A DNA stretch of 16,984 nt, from the NCBI GenBank assembly GCA_016199325.1, contig JACQGW010000187.1, forward strand, positions 1 through 16,984, read 5' to 3'. Position 1 is the first letter of the stretch; every line of letters starts with the position of its first letter. This document shows, one piece after another, positions 7,174 through 14,052 of this stretch. The DNA is from Chloroflexota bacterium (lineage in GTDB: Bacteria; Chloroflexota; Dehalococcoidia; JACQGW01). The position numbers and the translations under genes are program-made. A model generated the notes under the pieces. It did no database searches and was not told the origin of the DNA. It worked only from the letters and a program-made list of their open reading frames with translations.

Positions 7174-7202
7174 ATTGTACCGAAGCCGACGGCCTCTGTC
7201 AA
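7174..7202 (-). promoter_or_regulatory. Sigma-A promoter of the Gld-like ABC operon
   Basis: On the minus strand TTGACA (7197-7202), a spacer of exactly 17 bases, then TACAAT (7174-7179). The predicted start is near 7167, leaving a leader of about 95 bases to the ATG at 7073. Confidence 0.8.
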
Positions 7203-7233
7203 TGGGATTATGTTAAATGTTTTGTCTGAGCGT

Positions 7234-7262
7234 TTGACAGAGCGGCCGCCCCGCCGTACAAT
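7234..7262 (+). promoter_or_regulatory. Sigma-A promoter of the nitronate monooxygenase-family gene
   Basis: TTGACA (7234-7239), a spacer of exactly 17 bases, then TACAAT (7257-7262). The predicted start is near 7269, about 38 bases before the ATG at 7307. It is back to back with the minus-strand promoter; the two -35 boxes are 31 bases apart across an AT-rich segment (7203-7233) that could act as a shared UP element. Confidence 0.82.
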
Positions 7263-7306
7263 GCCCGGCGGGCGGGCTGATTCGGTCAAGGAGACGGCGA
7301 GATCGC

Positions 7307-8389
7307 ATGCGAGCGAACGTTCGGGGTATTCAAATAGGCGACAAGGTCTCGGACAAGCCCATCGTCCAGGGACAGATGGCGCTCCGGGTTGGGATGGACC
7401 GACTCGCCGGCGCCGTCGCGGCAGAGGGCGGCGTGGGGTTGCTCAGCGGCACCGGCCTGATCACTCGCGGTTCGGGACCCGACGAGCTGATCGCGCGGAT
7501 CCAGGAGGCCCGGAAGCTGGCAGGGAGCGGCATTCTTGGCGTGGGCATCATGTACGCCGTGAGCCAGTTCGACGACATCCTCGACGTGGCGATCCAGGAG
7601 CGGGTGGACGTGGTCGTCATCGGCGCGGGATTCGCGCGGGACCCTTTCAACAAGCTGGCCGCCGCCGGCATCCCGGGCTTCGCGATCATCTCCAGTGAAA
7701 AGCTGGCCCGGATCGTCACGCGCGTGCCGACCATCGCCGGGGTCGTCGTCGAGAGCGGCCATGCCGGCGGCCACCTCGGCCCGCAGGACGTGGACATCTC
7801 CATCTGGGACCTTTTCCCACCGGTGTATCGTATCCTGCGGGAGGGCGGGTTTTCGGGGCCGGTGGTCGCGGCCGGCGGAATCCGCTATGGCTGGGAGGTC
7901 AGCCGGATCATGGAGATGGGCGCTGCCGGCGTCCAGCTCGGCACCCTGTTTGCCATGACCACCGAGTCGTCGGCTCCCCCAGTCATGAAAGAGGCGTGGC
8001 TCCGGGCTCGTGGCAGCAAGGTGGTCCACGTCAGTCCGGTCGGGATGCCGGGCCGAGTGGTCGAACAGCAGGATCTCGAGAGCCTGCCCCGATTGGCGGC
8101 CCCGCAGCAGGGCTGCATCGACTGTTTGAAGTTCTGTGTTCACCGCGGCGATCCGACGCAGAAGCATTGCATCCATCTGGCGCTCCGAGCCGCTGTGCTG
8201 GGACGGATCAAGGTCGGGCCGGAAGGCGACGTCCACGGGGGGCTGGTCTTCTCCGGCAGCCGGGTGGGCGAGATCAACGACATCGTCTCGGTGAGCAAGC
8301 GTGTGCAGAACCTGATGGACGAGATGCAGGACGGCCCGCCCGTGGCACCCGCGCCGGCGGGCCGCCCGGAAGCGCTTCAACGAGCCTAG
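7307..8389 (+). CDS. Nitronate monooxygenase-family flavoprotein (NPD-like)
   Basis: A 360-residue TIM-barrel flavoprotein of the nitronate monooxygenase / 2-nitropropane dioxygenase family, FMN-dependent enzymes that oxidise nitronates; relatives include enoyl reductases. Seen in the sequence are the N-terminal PIVQGQMALRVG, the catalytic-histidine segment ESGHAGGHLG (149-158), the FMN-phosphate region AAGGIRYGWEV (188-198) and GAAGVQLGTLFAMTTES (205-221). Near the C-terminus are four cysteines at 270, 273, 277 and 288 (CX2CX3CX10C), which could bind an Fe-S cluster. The ATG at 7307 is preceded by AAGGAG at 7288-7293, with a long 13-base spacing. It is monocistronic, driven by the promoter at 7234-7262, and convergent with the next gene. 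Its substrate is not known. Confidence 0.87.
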   Translation: MRANVRGIQIGDKVSDKPIVQGQMALRVGMDRLAGAVAAEGGVGLLSGTGLITRGSGPDELIARIQEARKLAGSGILGVGIMYAVSQFDDILDVAIQERVDVVVIGAGFARDPFNKLAAAGIPGFAIISSEKLARIVTRVPTIAGVVVESGHAGGHLGPQDVDISIWDLFPPVYRILREGGFSGPVVAAGGIRYGWEVSRIMEMGAAGVQLGTLFAMTTESSAPPVMKEAWLRARGSKVVHVSPVGMPGRVVEQQDLESLPRLAAPQQGCIDCLKFCVHRGDPTQKHCIHLALRAAVLGRIKVGPEGDVHGGLVFSGSRVGEINDIVSVSKRVQNLMDEMQDGPPVAPAPAGRPEALQRA

Positions 8390-8413
8390 CGGTTTGGCGG
8401 AAGGCTGAACCGC
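8389..8413. terminator. Stem-loop between convergent genes
   Basis: GCGGTTTGGC and GCTGAACCGC form a 10 bp stem (two G-U pairs in the RNA of the plus strand) around a GGAAG loop. It starts at the last base of the stop codon of the upstream gene and ends 12 bases before the 3' end of the convergent gene. There is no U-tract, so termination activity is only a possibility. Confidence 0.4.
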
Positions 8414-8424
8414 GCGCGCTGACG

Positions 8425-9021
8425 CTACGCGGTCGCCGCCAGACAGCGCCGCAGTCGGAGGCCGGCGAGGACCAGCGCGGCGCCAAGGCCCGCTATCGAC
8501 ATCAGCGCGCGGCCGCTCAGGCTGCCTGCTCGTGGCAGTCCGGTCGGGGCGAGCGTCTCGGGCGCCGGTGCGGCTTCCTGGGGCGCCGGAAGTGCCTCGG
8601 CGAACGGGCGAAGCTCGGCCAGGGCCTCTTCGGCTTCACCCCGGGCCTGGTTCAGACGGCTGCGGGCGCCATCCAGCGTGGTCTCCTGGCCGACCAGACG
8701 GAGCGCGTTGAGCGCCGCCCGGATGTGGATCAGCACGCCTTCGACCCGTGAGCGAGAGGGGTCGTCCGGCGCGACGCCAAGCGCTTCCGCCAGCAGGCTC
8801 TCGACTTGCTCGGCGGTGCCGGCGGCGACCCGCGCCTGCACCTTCACTGTGCTGAGATCGTCGGCGTCCAGCGCCTGCCGGATCTGCTGGACGAGCTGCA
8901 CGTTGGCGCTGAGCGCCGAACGTACGAGGCCGTTGAAATCCTGGGCATTCGCCGACGGCGTGGCGAGGCCGGCAAGCACGACGCTGAACGCCACGGCCAC
9001 AGCAATGAGCGTTCGGTACAA
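8425..9021 (-). CDS. Secreted protein with LPRAG sortase-type sorting signal
   Basis: A 198-residue protein I do not recognise beyond its architecture. It has a signal peptide (about residues 1-26, cleavage likely after SANA), a helical middle rich in Ala, Leu, Gln and Glu that may form a coiled coil, and a Pro/Ala linker. At the C-terminus are LPRAG (162-166), a hydrophobic stretch (about 172-188) and a basic tail RLRR, the layout of an LPxTG-type cell-wall sorting signal with Ala in place of Thr. The start is TTG at 9021, supported by a perfect AAGGAGGTG at 9026-9034. A sortase gene lies 1.4 kb away, making anchoring of this protein plausible. No enzyme motif is visible. Confidence 0.75.
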   Translation of the reverse strand: MYRTLIAVAVAFSVVLAGLATPSANAQDFNGLVRSALSANVQLVQQIRQALDADDLSTVKVQARVAAGTAEQVESLLAEALGVAPDDPSRSRVEGVLIHIRAALNALRLVGQETTLDGARSRLNQARGEAEEALAELRPFAEALPAPQEAAPAPETLAPTGLPRAGSLSGRALMSIAGLGAALVLAGLRLRRCLAATA

Positions 9022-9025
9022 GTGA

Positions 9026-9034
9026 CACCTCCTT
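9026..9034 (-). promoter_or_regulatory. Strong Shine-Dalgarno that fixes a TTG start
   Basis: On the minus strand AAGGAGGTG, a full match to the anti-Shine-Dalgarno, lies four bases before the TTG at 9021. It is the reason for choosing this rare start codon, because no ATG or GTG in this frame precedes the signal peptide at a suitable distance. Confidence 0.8.
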
Positions 9035-9105
9035 GCCGGAGTCTGTCTCGATCACGGCGCAGGACGCGTACCATCTGCCGGTCATCTTCGGCGCCAGCAC
9101 CGGTC

Positions 9106-9124
9106 GATGACAGTTGGATGACAG
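9106..9124 (+). promoter_or_regulatory. Direct repeat GATGACAG with 11 bp period upstream of the DUF72 promoter
   Basis: GATGACAG occurs at 9106-9113 and again at 9117-9124, one helical turn apart and about 56-74 bases before the predicted start at 9180. The arrangement is operator-like, but no regulator is encoded nearby. Confidence 0.3.
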
Positions 9125-9146
9125 ATTCGATCGGACCGCGTCGGCC

Positions 9147-9173
9147 TTGCGCTGGCCCGGAGCCTGCTATAAT
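9147..9173 (+). promoter_or_regulatory. Extended -10 promoter giving a leaderless DUF72 transcript
   Basis: A perfect TATAAT (9168-9173) is preceded by TGC, forming an extended -10 element, with a weak TTGCGC -35 (9147-9152) 15 bases upstream. The predicted start falls on or next to 9180, the first base of the GTG start codon, so the mRNA would have no 5' leader. Confidence 0.65.
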
Positions 9174-9179
9174 GGGGAC

Positions 9180-9917
9180 GTGAGCACCAGCGTCTGGGTC
9201 GGCACCTCGGGGTGGGTCTATCCGCACTGGCGCGGCGTGTTCTACCCGCCCGGCCTGTCGCAAACGCAGTACCTGCGGCATTACGCCGAGCGGTTTTCGA
9301 CGGTCGAGGTCAACTACTCGTTCTACCGATTGCCGCCGCGCGAGCGATTCGCGAGCTGGCGCGCGGAGACGCCGCCGGGCTTCTGTTTCGCCGCCAAGGC
9401 CAGCCGGTATCTGACGCACATGAAGAAGCTCAAGGATTGCGAACGGCCGCTGGCGCGTTTCCTCGAAGCCGCCGGCGGGCTCCAGGAGAAGCTGGGGCCG
9501 ATCTTGTTCCAGTTCCCGGCCAATTGGCACGCCGACCTCGACCGGCTCCGGGCGTTCCTGGCGTTGCTGCCGGCCGGATACCGGTACGCGTTCGAGTTCC
9601 GCCACCCGAGCTGGCTCTCGGCGGAGGTCTTCGGCGCCCTGGCTGCGTTCGGGTGCGCGCTCTGCATCCCGGACGCGCCGGGGATGCCGCAGGCCATCCA
9701 GTTGACCGCCGACTTCGCGTACGTTCGTATGCACCACGGCACCTTCGGCGTCTCTTACGGCGATGACGAGCTTGCCATCTGGGCCGAGCGCGTTCATGTT
9801 TTCCAGCGGGAGTCGGCCGACGTCTACGTCTACTTCAACAACGATCCGGGCGGCGCCGCCGTCGCCGACGCCCAGCGTTTGATCGCGCTCGTGGGCAAGT
9901 CGGCTCGGGGCGGGTAG
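9180..9917 (+). CDS. DUF72 family protein (YecE-like)
   Basis: A 245-residue protein of the DUF72/YecE family, a TIM-barrel-like fold with no firmly established activity. Family motifs are clear: VGTSGWVYPHWRGVFYPPGL at the N-terminus, FSTVEVNYSFYRLP, FCFAAKASRYLTH, a central FEFRHPSWL, YVRMHH and VYVYFNND near the C-terminus. The GTG at 9180 places the conserved GTSGW close to the N-terminus, as in relatives. The longer frame from a TTG at 9114 would begin upstream of the TATAAT box and has no ribosome site. No Shine-Dalgarno is placed correctly before 9180, which fits a leaderless mRNA. It is divergent from the LPRAG gene and is followed by a repeat cluster before the sortase gene. Confidence 0.87.
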   Translation: MSTSVWVGTSGWVYPHWRGVFYPPGLSQTQYLRHYAERFSTVEVNYSFYRLPPRERFASWRAETPPGFCFAAKASRYLTHMKKLKDCERPLARFLEAAGGLQEKLGPILFQFPANWHADLDRLRAFLALLPAGYRYAFEFRHPSWLSAEVFGALAAFGCALCIPDAPGMPQAIQLTADFAYVRMHHGTFGVSYGDDELAIWAERVHVFQRESADVYVYFNNDPGGAAVADAQRLIALVGKSARGG

Positions 9918-9946
9918 GGGAAATGGCGAGCGCGGAGCAGGGCGCC

Positions 9947-10035
9947 CTCACCCCCGGCCCCTCTCCCGTGCGACGGGAGAGGGGGGAGGGAGGCGGGCTC
10001 ACCCCCGGCCCCTCTCCCGTGCGACGGGAGAGGGG
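9947..10035. repeat. Two direct copies of a hairpin repeat (CTCACCCCCGGCCCC type)
   Basis: A 38 bp unit occurs at 9947-9984 and 9998-10035, identical in both. Each copy ends in a perfect 12 bp stem, CCCCTCTCCCGT/ACGGGAGAGGGG, with a GCG loop. I recognise this as a dispersed repeat type seen in many genomes, where it yields false peptides such as LTPGPSPVRRERGE. It starts 30 bases after the DUF72 stop and could serve as a terminator, though without a U-tract. With the heptamer array at 10114-10393 it makes up most of the gene-free stretch 9918-10429. Confidence 0.8.
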
Positions 10036-10113
10036 AGACGAAGAGAGAGCGCGGAGTGAGCGTGTGCCGTCTGGCCGCCGGTCCGGGCAGGAGCGCGCCG
10101 GGATCCGCAAAGC

Positions 10114-10393
<280 letters not shown>

Positions 10394-10429
10394 GGCCCGA
10401 GTCCGCTTGCTCGGGTGGGAACGGCGCTG

Positions 10430-11482
10430 ATGGTCGTGGGTGCGTTGATGATCGGTGCCGTGGGCGTGCTCTGGGCCTACGGAGAGTACGAGAGCGAGCG
10501 GGCCCGCGCCGATGTCGCCGCTCTGCTGGCCGCGGCGCCGACTCCGGCGATCCTACCCGGCGACCTCGCGCCTGGGCAGGCCAGGGTTGAGGCGGGCCGG
10601 ACTGCGAATCCGCCGCCGGCCGAGGCGACGCCCAGTGCTTCTCCGGCCATTGAAGCGGTCGGTCCGCCGACCACTGACGGGACCGCCGAGGTCCAGCCGC
10701 CGGCTGACCCGGCTGCCGTCGAGGGCGGGCCGGCCATCGCCCCCTCGGGAATCTGGCTTCCGGGTGGGCACTTTCCCGAGGACGATCCGGCACAGATGCC
10801 GCCCGCCCTGCCGGCTGAAGCCTTGGAGCCTGTTCGAGAACCCCACCCCGGCCCTTCCCGTCCGCGGGGAGGGAGCCGGTCACTTCCCCCCGCCGACGGG
10901 GGGACCGAGGGGGGTCCGTTGTCGGACAGGCCCCTACTGAGCCCTGGTGGCGCACCCGCCGGCCAGCGTCCGGATCAGGCGCGACCGCCTGCTGTGCCGG
11001 TCGTGCTTCCGCTGCCCGCGCCAATCCGCCGAATCACCGCGCCGGCCATCGGGCTCGATTCCCCGGTCGTCGAGTCTCCGATCGAGAACGGCGAGTGGCG
11101 GGTGCCGAAGTTCGTCGCCGGCCACTTGCAGGGCACGGCGCTCCCCGGCGAGATCGGCAACGTCGCCCTCTCCGGCCACGTGCAGTCGATCAGCTCCGGC
11201 AACGTCTTCGCCCGCATCGGCGATCTCAAGCCGAGCGACCTCGTTCTGCTGACGACCGACCAGGGGACGATCCGCTATCGCGTCGCCGAGCAGCGCACGG
11301 TCCCAAACGACGACCTTTCGGTGGTCGCCCCGACCGCCACGCCCCGGCTGACCCTCATCACCTGCACCGGCACCTGGAACCCGCTAACCCGGGACTACTC
11401 CCACCGCATCGTGGTCACCGCCGAGCCGGAAACCGGTTCAAGGTCCCAAGTTCAAGGTTGGGGGACGAACCCCGCACCCTGA
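10430..11482 (+). CDS. Sortase family transpeptidase
   Basis: A 350-residue membrane-anchored sortase, counting from ATG 10430. It has an N-terminal membrane segment (residues 1-17), a long Pro/Ala/Gly-rich stalk (about 30-200) and the sortase beta-barrel. The catalytic triad is visible: H250 in SGHVQS, C312 in TLITCTG and R326 in SHRIVV. Length and motif are close to class D/F-like sortases; the class is not certain. It cleaves a sorting signal and attaches proteins to the cell wall; the LPRAG protein at 8425-9021 is a candidate substrate. The frame is open to 9923 through repeats, which I treat as noncoding; a GTG at 10415 is an alternative start. Residues about 137-164 and the last 16 or so residues are encoded by repeat sequence. 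Confidence 0.85.
   Translation: MVVGALMIGAVGVLWAYGEYESERARADVAALLAAAPTPAILPGDLAPGQARVEAGRTANPPPAEATPSASPAIEAVGPPTTDGTAEVQPPADPAAVEGGPAIAPSGIWLPGGHFPEDDPAQMPPALPAEALEPVREPHPGPSRPRGGSRSLPPADGGTEGGPLSDRPLLSPGGAPAGQRPDQARPPAVPVVLPLPAPIRRITAPAIGLDSPVVESPIENGEWRVPKFVAGHLQGTALPGEIGNVALSGHVQSISSGNVFARIGDLKPSDLVLLTTDQGTIRYRVAEQRTVPNDDLSVVAPTATPRLTLITCTGTWNPLTRDYSHRIVVTAEPETGSRSQVQGWGTNPAP
10840..10920. repeat. Repeat-derived insert in the sortase stalk
   Basis: This stretch resembles the CCCCGGCCCC-type repeat at 9947-10035 and holds two hairpins: CCCTTCCC/GGGGAGGG (10852-10859 with 10866-10873) and a perfect TCCCCCCG/CGGGGGGA (10885-10892 with 10897-10904). Read in another frame it gives ENPTPALPVRGEG, the typical false peptide of this repeat class. 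It is in frame with the sortase and adds about 27 residues to the flexible stalk. Confidence 0.6.
11435..11462 (+). repeat. Heptamer repeats encoding the sortase C-terminal tail
   Basis: Four in-phase units, GGTTCAA, GGTCCCA, AGTTCAA and GGTTGGG, begin right after the codons for the last conserved strand (RIVVTAEP). They encode part of the tail, and the TGA at 11480-11482 lies in the imperfect continuation. Confidence 0.7.
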
Positions 11483-11503
11483 ACCCTTTTAGGCGCCCAA
11501 CGA

Positions 11504-11593
11504 AACCGCAGAGGCGCAGAGAGCGCAGAGAAACGGGCGCTGTTGTTCGTCTGTTCTTTGCGCCGTCTCCGCGTCCTCTGCGTCTTTGCGGTT
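11504..11593. repeat. Inverted repeat AACCGCAGAGGCGCAGAG type
   Basis: A left arm of about 30 bp starting AACCGCAGAGGCGCAGAG (from 11504) and a right arm ending CTCTGCGTCTTTGCGGTT (to 11593) are imperfect inverted copies. It lies between the convergent sortase and dipeptidase genes and could act as a two-way terminator, or be a dispersed repeat like the others here. Confidence 0.65.
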
Positions 11594-11610
11594 GGTTTTC
11601 TTCCGTGTTC

Positions 11611-12693
11611 TTACCCGCAGACCTGCCCGAGGACGCGAAGCCAGTTGCCGCCCAGGATCTTGGCGATGCTCTCGTCGTCGTAGCCGCGGGCGACCAGGCC
11701 GCGGGTCAGGTTTGGCGTCTGCGAGCCGCTCTCGAAGCCCCGGGCGTACGGGACGGTCGCCCAGTCATCGGTCGTGCCCAGCATCTCGGGCCGGCGCTCC
11801 CGCCAGACGGCGCCACCGGCGTAGAACGTCCGGCGGGCACGACGCGGGGCAATCTCGCCCGCCTTCACCCGGGCGACCGCGTCGGTGAAATCAGTCCCGA
11901 TCCCGACGTAGTCGGCGCCGACCAGATGCACGATGTGTTCGATGTGGTCGAGCATGCCGTCGAGCGTCGCCGCCCGCGGGTCGTTGTTGATCATGCGCGG
12001 CAGCGGCGTGATGCCGATGACGCCGCCGCTGGCGGCGATGCCGCGGATCTGCTCATCCGTCCGGTTGCGGGTCGTATCGGCGATCGCCCGGACGTTCGAG
12101 TGAGTGCAGATGACCGCCGACGACGACACCTTCAGGACGTCCCGAATCGTCGCGTCGCCGCAGTGGGAGACGTCGGGGATGATGCCGAGCCGGTTCATCT
12201 CCTTGACGACGTCGGCGCCGAAGAAGCTCAGCCCGCGCACCTCGCGCGTCAGCTCGCCGCAGCCGTCGCCGAGGATGTTCCCCTCCGAGTAGGTGATCCC
12301 CATCGACCGGTAGCCGAGGCGGTGCAGGGCCGCCAGGAGCGCGTAGTCGCCTTCGAGGCAGGCGCAATTCTGGGTGTTGAAGAGGATGCCGAGCTTACCC
12401 GCGGCCCTGGCCTGGCGCATCTCGGCGGCGGTCGTCACCTGGGCCGCCACGTCGCGATGGGCGTCGATGAAGCGAAGGGCGTCGGCCGCCGCGAAGATCG
12501 TTTCGCGCAGATTCTCGCCGCCCAGCGTCACCCACATCACGTCGGTTCCGCCACGGCGCATCTCGTCGAACCACCGCTTCTCCGTCGCCGTGTGGGTGAG
12601 CGTCAGCGCGTTGACGACGAGGGACTCCTGATGCAGCCTCGCCGCGCGCGCCTCCTGTTCCTCCGAGAGCGTGATCTCAGTCGTCGTGACCAT
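11611..12693 (-). CDS. M19-type dipeptidase-like protein with altered N-terminal metal site
   Basis: A 360-residue protein of the peptidase M19 (membrane/renal dipeptidase) family, a zinc-dependent TIM barrel. Metal ligands E114 (LEGD), H177 (DVSHCG) and H198 (CTHSN) are present, with the following SNVRAI and RN, and the late GIGTDF aspartate (D268). The N-terminal ligand motif, normally DGHxD, is replaced by NALTL (28-32), so two zinc ligands are missing and the usual two-metal chemistry may be lost or changed. The ATG at 12693 is preceded by AAGGAG at 12705-12710. It lies downstream of a peptide-type transporter on the same strand, which suggests use of imported peptides or amides. The gene is separated from that operon by the element at 12728-13010. 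Confidence 0.82.
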   Translation of the reverse strand: MVTTTEITLSEEQEARAARLHQESLVVNALTLTHTATEKRWFDEMRRGGTDVMWVTLGGENLRETIFAAADALRFIDAHRDVAAQVTTAAEMRQARAAGKLGILFNTQNCACLEGDYALLAALHRLGYRSMGITYSEGNILGDGCGELTREVRGLSFFGADVVKEMNRLGIIPDVSHCGDATIRDVLKVSSSAVICTHSNVRAIADTTRNRTDEQIRGIAASGGVIGITPLPRMINNDPRAATLDGMLDHIEHIVHLVGADYVGIGTDFTDAVARVKAGEIAPRRARRTFYAGGAVWRERRPEMLGTTDDWATVPYARGFESGSQTPNLTRGLVARGYDDESIAKILGGNWLRVLGQVCG

Positions 12694-12727
12694 CGTCCAG
12701 TCTTCTCCTTTACATAACACCAGGTTC

Positions 12728-13010
12728 CGAACCGCCAAGACGCCAAGAACGGGTTCGAGGTTCGTTCCTCGGCCCTTGATGGCGTATCTGGCGAGTCCAT
12801 GGCAGGTCGGCGGACCCTCCAATCGTCATGCTGAGCCGCAGCGAAGCATCTCCCCTGTCCAAACCGGGGAGATGCTTCGCTGCGGCTCAGCATGACAGAC
12901 GGGGAGTCGCCAGGACCATCAACGGACTTGCCGGACGCCTCGTCTCACCTCGATCCTTGAACCTGGAACCCTTTGAACCTTGACCCCGTTCTTGGCGTCT
13001 TGGCGGTTCG
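12728..13010. mobile_element. MITE-like element with 26 bp perfect terminal inverted repeats
   Basis: A 26 bp inverted repeat, beginning CGAACCGCCAAGACGCCAAG, is perfect at 12728-12753 and 12985-13010, bounding 283 bp. Inside both ends are a few heptamer-like steps (GGGTTCG, AGGTTCG; CCTTGAA, CCTGGAA), and the middle carries the REP-like hairpin 12825-12896. No transposase is present, and I see no clear target duplication. It fills nearly all of the 336 bp between the permease and dipeptidase genes. The left repeat provides TTGGCG on the minus strand, a possible weak -35 for the dipeptidase gene. Confidence 0.75.
12825..12896. repeat. REP-like inverted pair, 31 bp perfect arms
   Basis: Arms 12825-12855 and 12866-12896 are perfect inverted copies with a 10-base loop. 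Each arm holds CTGAGCCGCAGCGAAG and its own short stem, ATGCT/AGCAT. The pair resembles a BIME (two inverted REP units). A second, diverged copy is cut by the window end at 16918-16984. I recognise the core as a dispersed repeat type present in many bacteria. Confidence 0.85.
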
Positions 13011-13029
13011 ATCCTCCTCGATGCGGCCT

Positions 13030-13920
13030 TCAGTCGCCCGAGCGTGGGTCGAAGACGTCGCGCAGGCCGTCGCCGATCAGGTTGAAGCTGAGGACGACGG
13101 CGAAGATCGCCAGGCCGGGCAGTGTCGCGACGTGCGGCGCCGTCGCCACGAAGTTCCGGCCGCTCGAGAGCATGGTTCCCCAGTCGGCCGTCGGCGGCTG
13201 GCTGCCCAGGCCGAGGAAGCTCAGGCCGGCCACGAGGATGATCTTGTTGCCGACGTCCAGCGAGGCGAGGACGACGATCGGCGTCAGGGTGTTCAGAAAG
13301 ATGTGCCGGACCATGATCAGCCAGCCGGGGACGCCGAGGGCGCGCGCTGCCAGGACGAAGTCCAGCTCGCGCACCGCCAGGACCGACGCCCGGATCGTCC
13401 GGGCGTAGAAGGGGTAGCCGGCGAAGCCGATGGCGACGACTGCGTTGGCCAGGCTCGTCCCGAGCGTCGCGACGATGGCCAGCGCCAGCAGGATCGTCGG
13501 GAACGCCATGAACATGTCCGTCAGGCGCATCAGGAGCTGGTCCGTCCAGCCGCCCAGGTAGCCGCCGAGCAATCCCACGGCGATACCGATCGTCGCCCCG
13601 ATGGCTGTGGCAGCGAAGCCGGCGAGGAGGGAGATTCGAGCGCCCCAGATCAGCCGGCTGGCCAGGTCCCGGCCGAGCTCGTCGGTTCCGAGCAGGTGCC
13701 CGGGGGTGAGGACGCCCTTGAGCCGCTCGACGAGCGTCACCTTGTTCGGATCGGGGAGCGGCAGCACCGGCGCCAGGAGGGCGACGACGACGACGAGCAG
13801 GACGACCGAGGAGCCGATGAACGCCAACTGATTGCGGCGAACGCGATTCCAGAGACGCGCGACATCGGTGCCCGGCTGTGCGCTGATTCGCTCACGCAGA
13901 CCGGCGACCGCGATAGACAT
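13030..13920 (-). CDS. Peptide-type ABC transporter permease, DppC/OppC-like
   Basis: A 296-residue inner-membrane permease of the dipeptide/oligopeptide/nickel family. It shows an N-terminal membrane segment in FIGSSVVLLVVVVALLAPVL, the GTDELGRDLASRLIWGAR motif, about five more hydrophobic segments, and the ATPase-contact loop as ARALGVPGWLIMVRHIFLN. The start is ATG 13920 with AGGGCAGG just upstream. An ATG at 13938 in frame exists only in a mutated duplicate of the end of the preceding gene and is unlikely to be used. It forms a heteromeric channel with the DppB-like protein. Relatives carry peptides, nickel, sugars or other small ligands, so the cargo is not certain. Confidence 0.9.
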   Translation of the reverse strand: MSIAVAGLRERISAQPGTDVARLWNRVRRNQLAFIGSSVVLLVVVVALLAPVLPLPDPNKVTLVERLKGVLTPGHLLGTDELGRDLASRLIWGARISLLAGFAATAIGATIGIAVGLLGGYLGGWTDQLLMRLTDMFMAFPTILLALAIVATLGTSLANAVVAIGFAGYPFYARTIRASVLAVRELDFVLAARALGVPGWLIMVRHIFLNTLTPIVVLASLDVGNKIILVAGLSFLGLGSQPPTADWGTMLSSGRNFVATAPHVATLPGLAIFAVVLSFNLIGDGLRDVFDPRSGD

Positions 13921-14052
13921 CCTGCCCTCGGCCCTCATTTGCTGTACCGCACTTTACCCGTCATGCGTCATACGTCATACGTCCCGTCATACGTCATACG
14001 TCATTGGTTGTGCGTCACATCCTGCCCTCGGCCGTCACTTGCTGTACCGCAC
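13918..14052. repeat. 35 bp direct duplication flanking a CGTCATA heptamer insert
   Basis: Positions 13918-13952 and 14018-14052 are direct copies with two mismatches, exactly 100 bp apart. They cover the last codons and stop of the dppB-like gene and the ribosome site plus ATG of the dppC-like gene. Between them (13953-14017) is an insert containing heptamers: CGTCATG, CGTCATA, CGTCATA, a 5-base CGTCC, CGTCATA, CGTCATA, CGTCATT (13959-14005). The duplication leaves each gene intact. Confidence 0.85.

Noticed and set aside
13921..13938. Upstream ATG (13938) for the dppC-like gene
   Set aside because: It arises from a point change in the duplicated stop region of the dppB-like gene and has no ribosome site; ATG 13920 has one.
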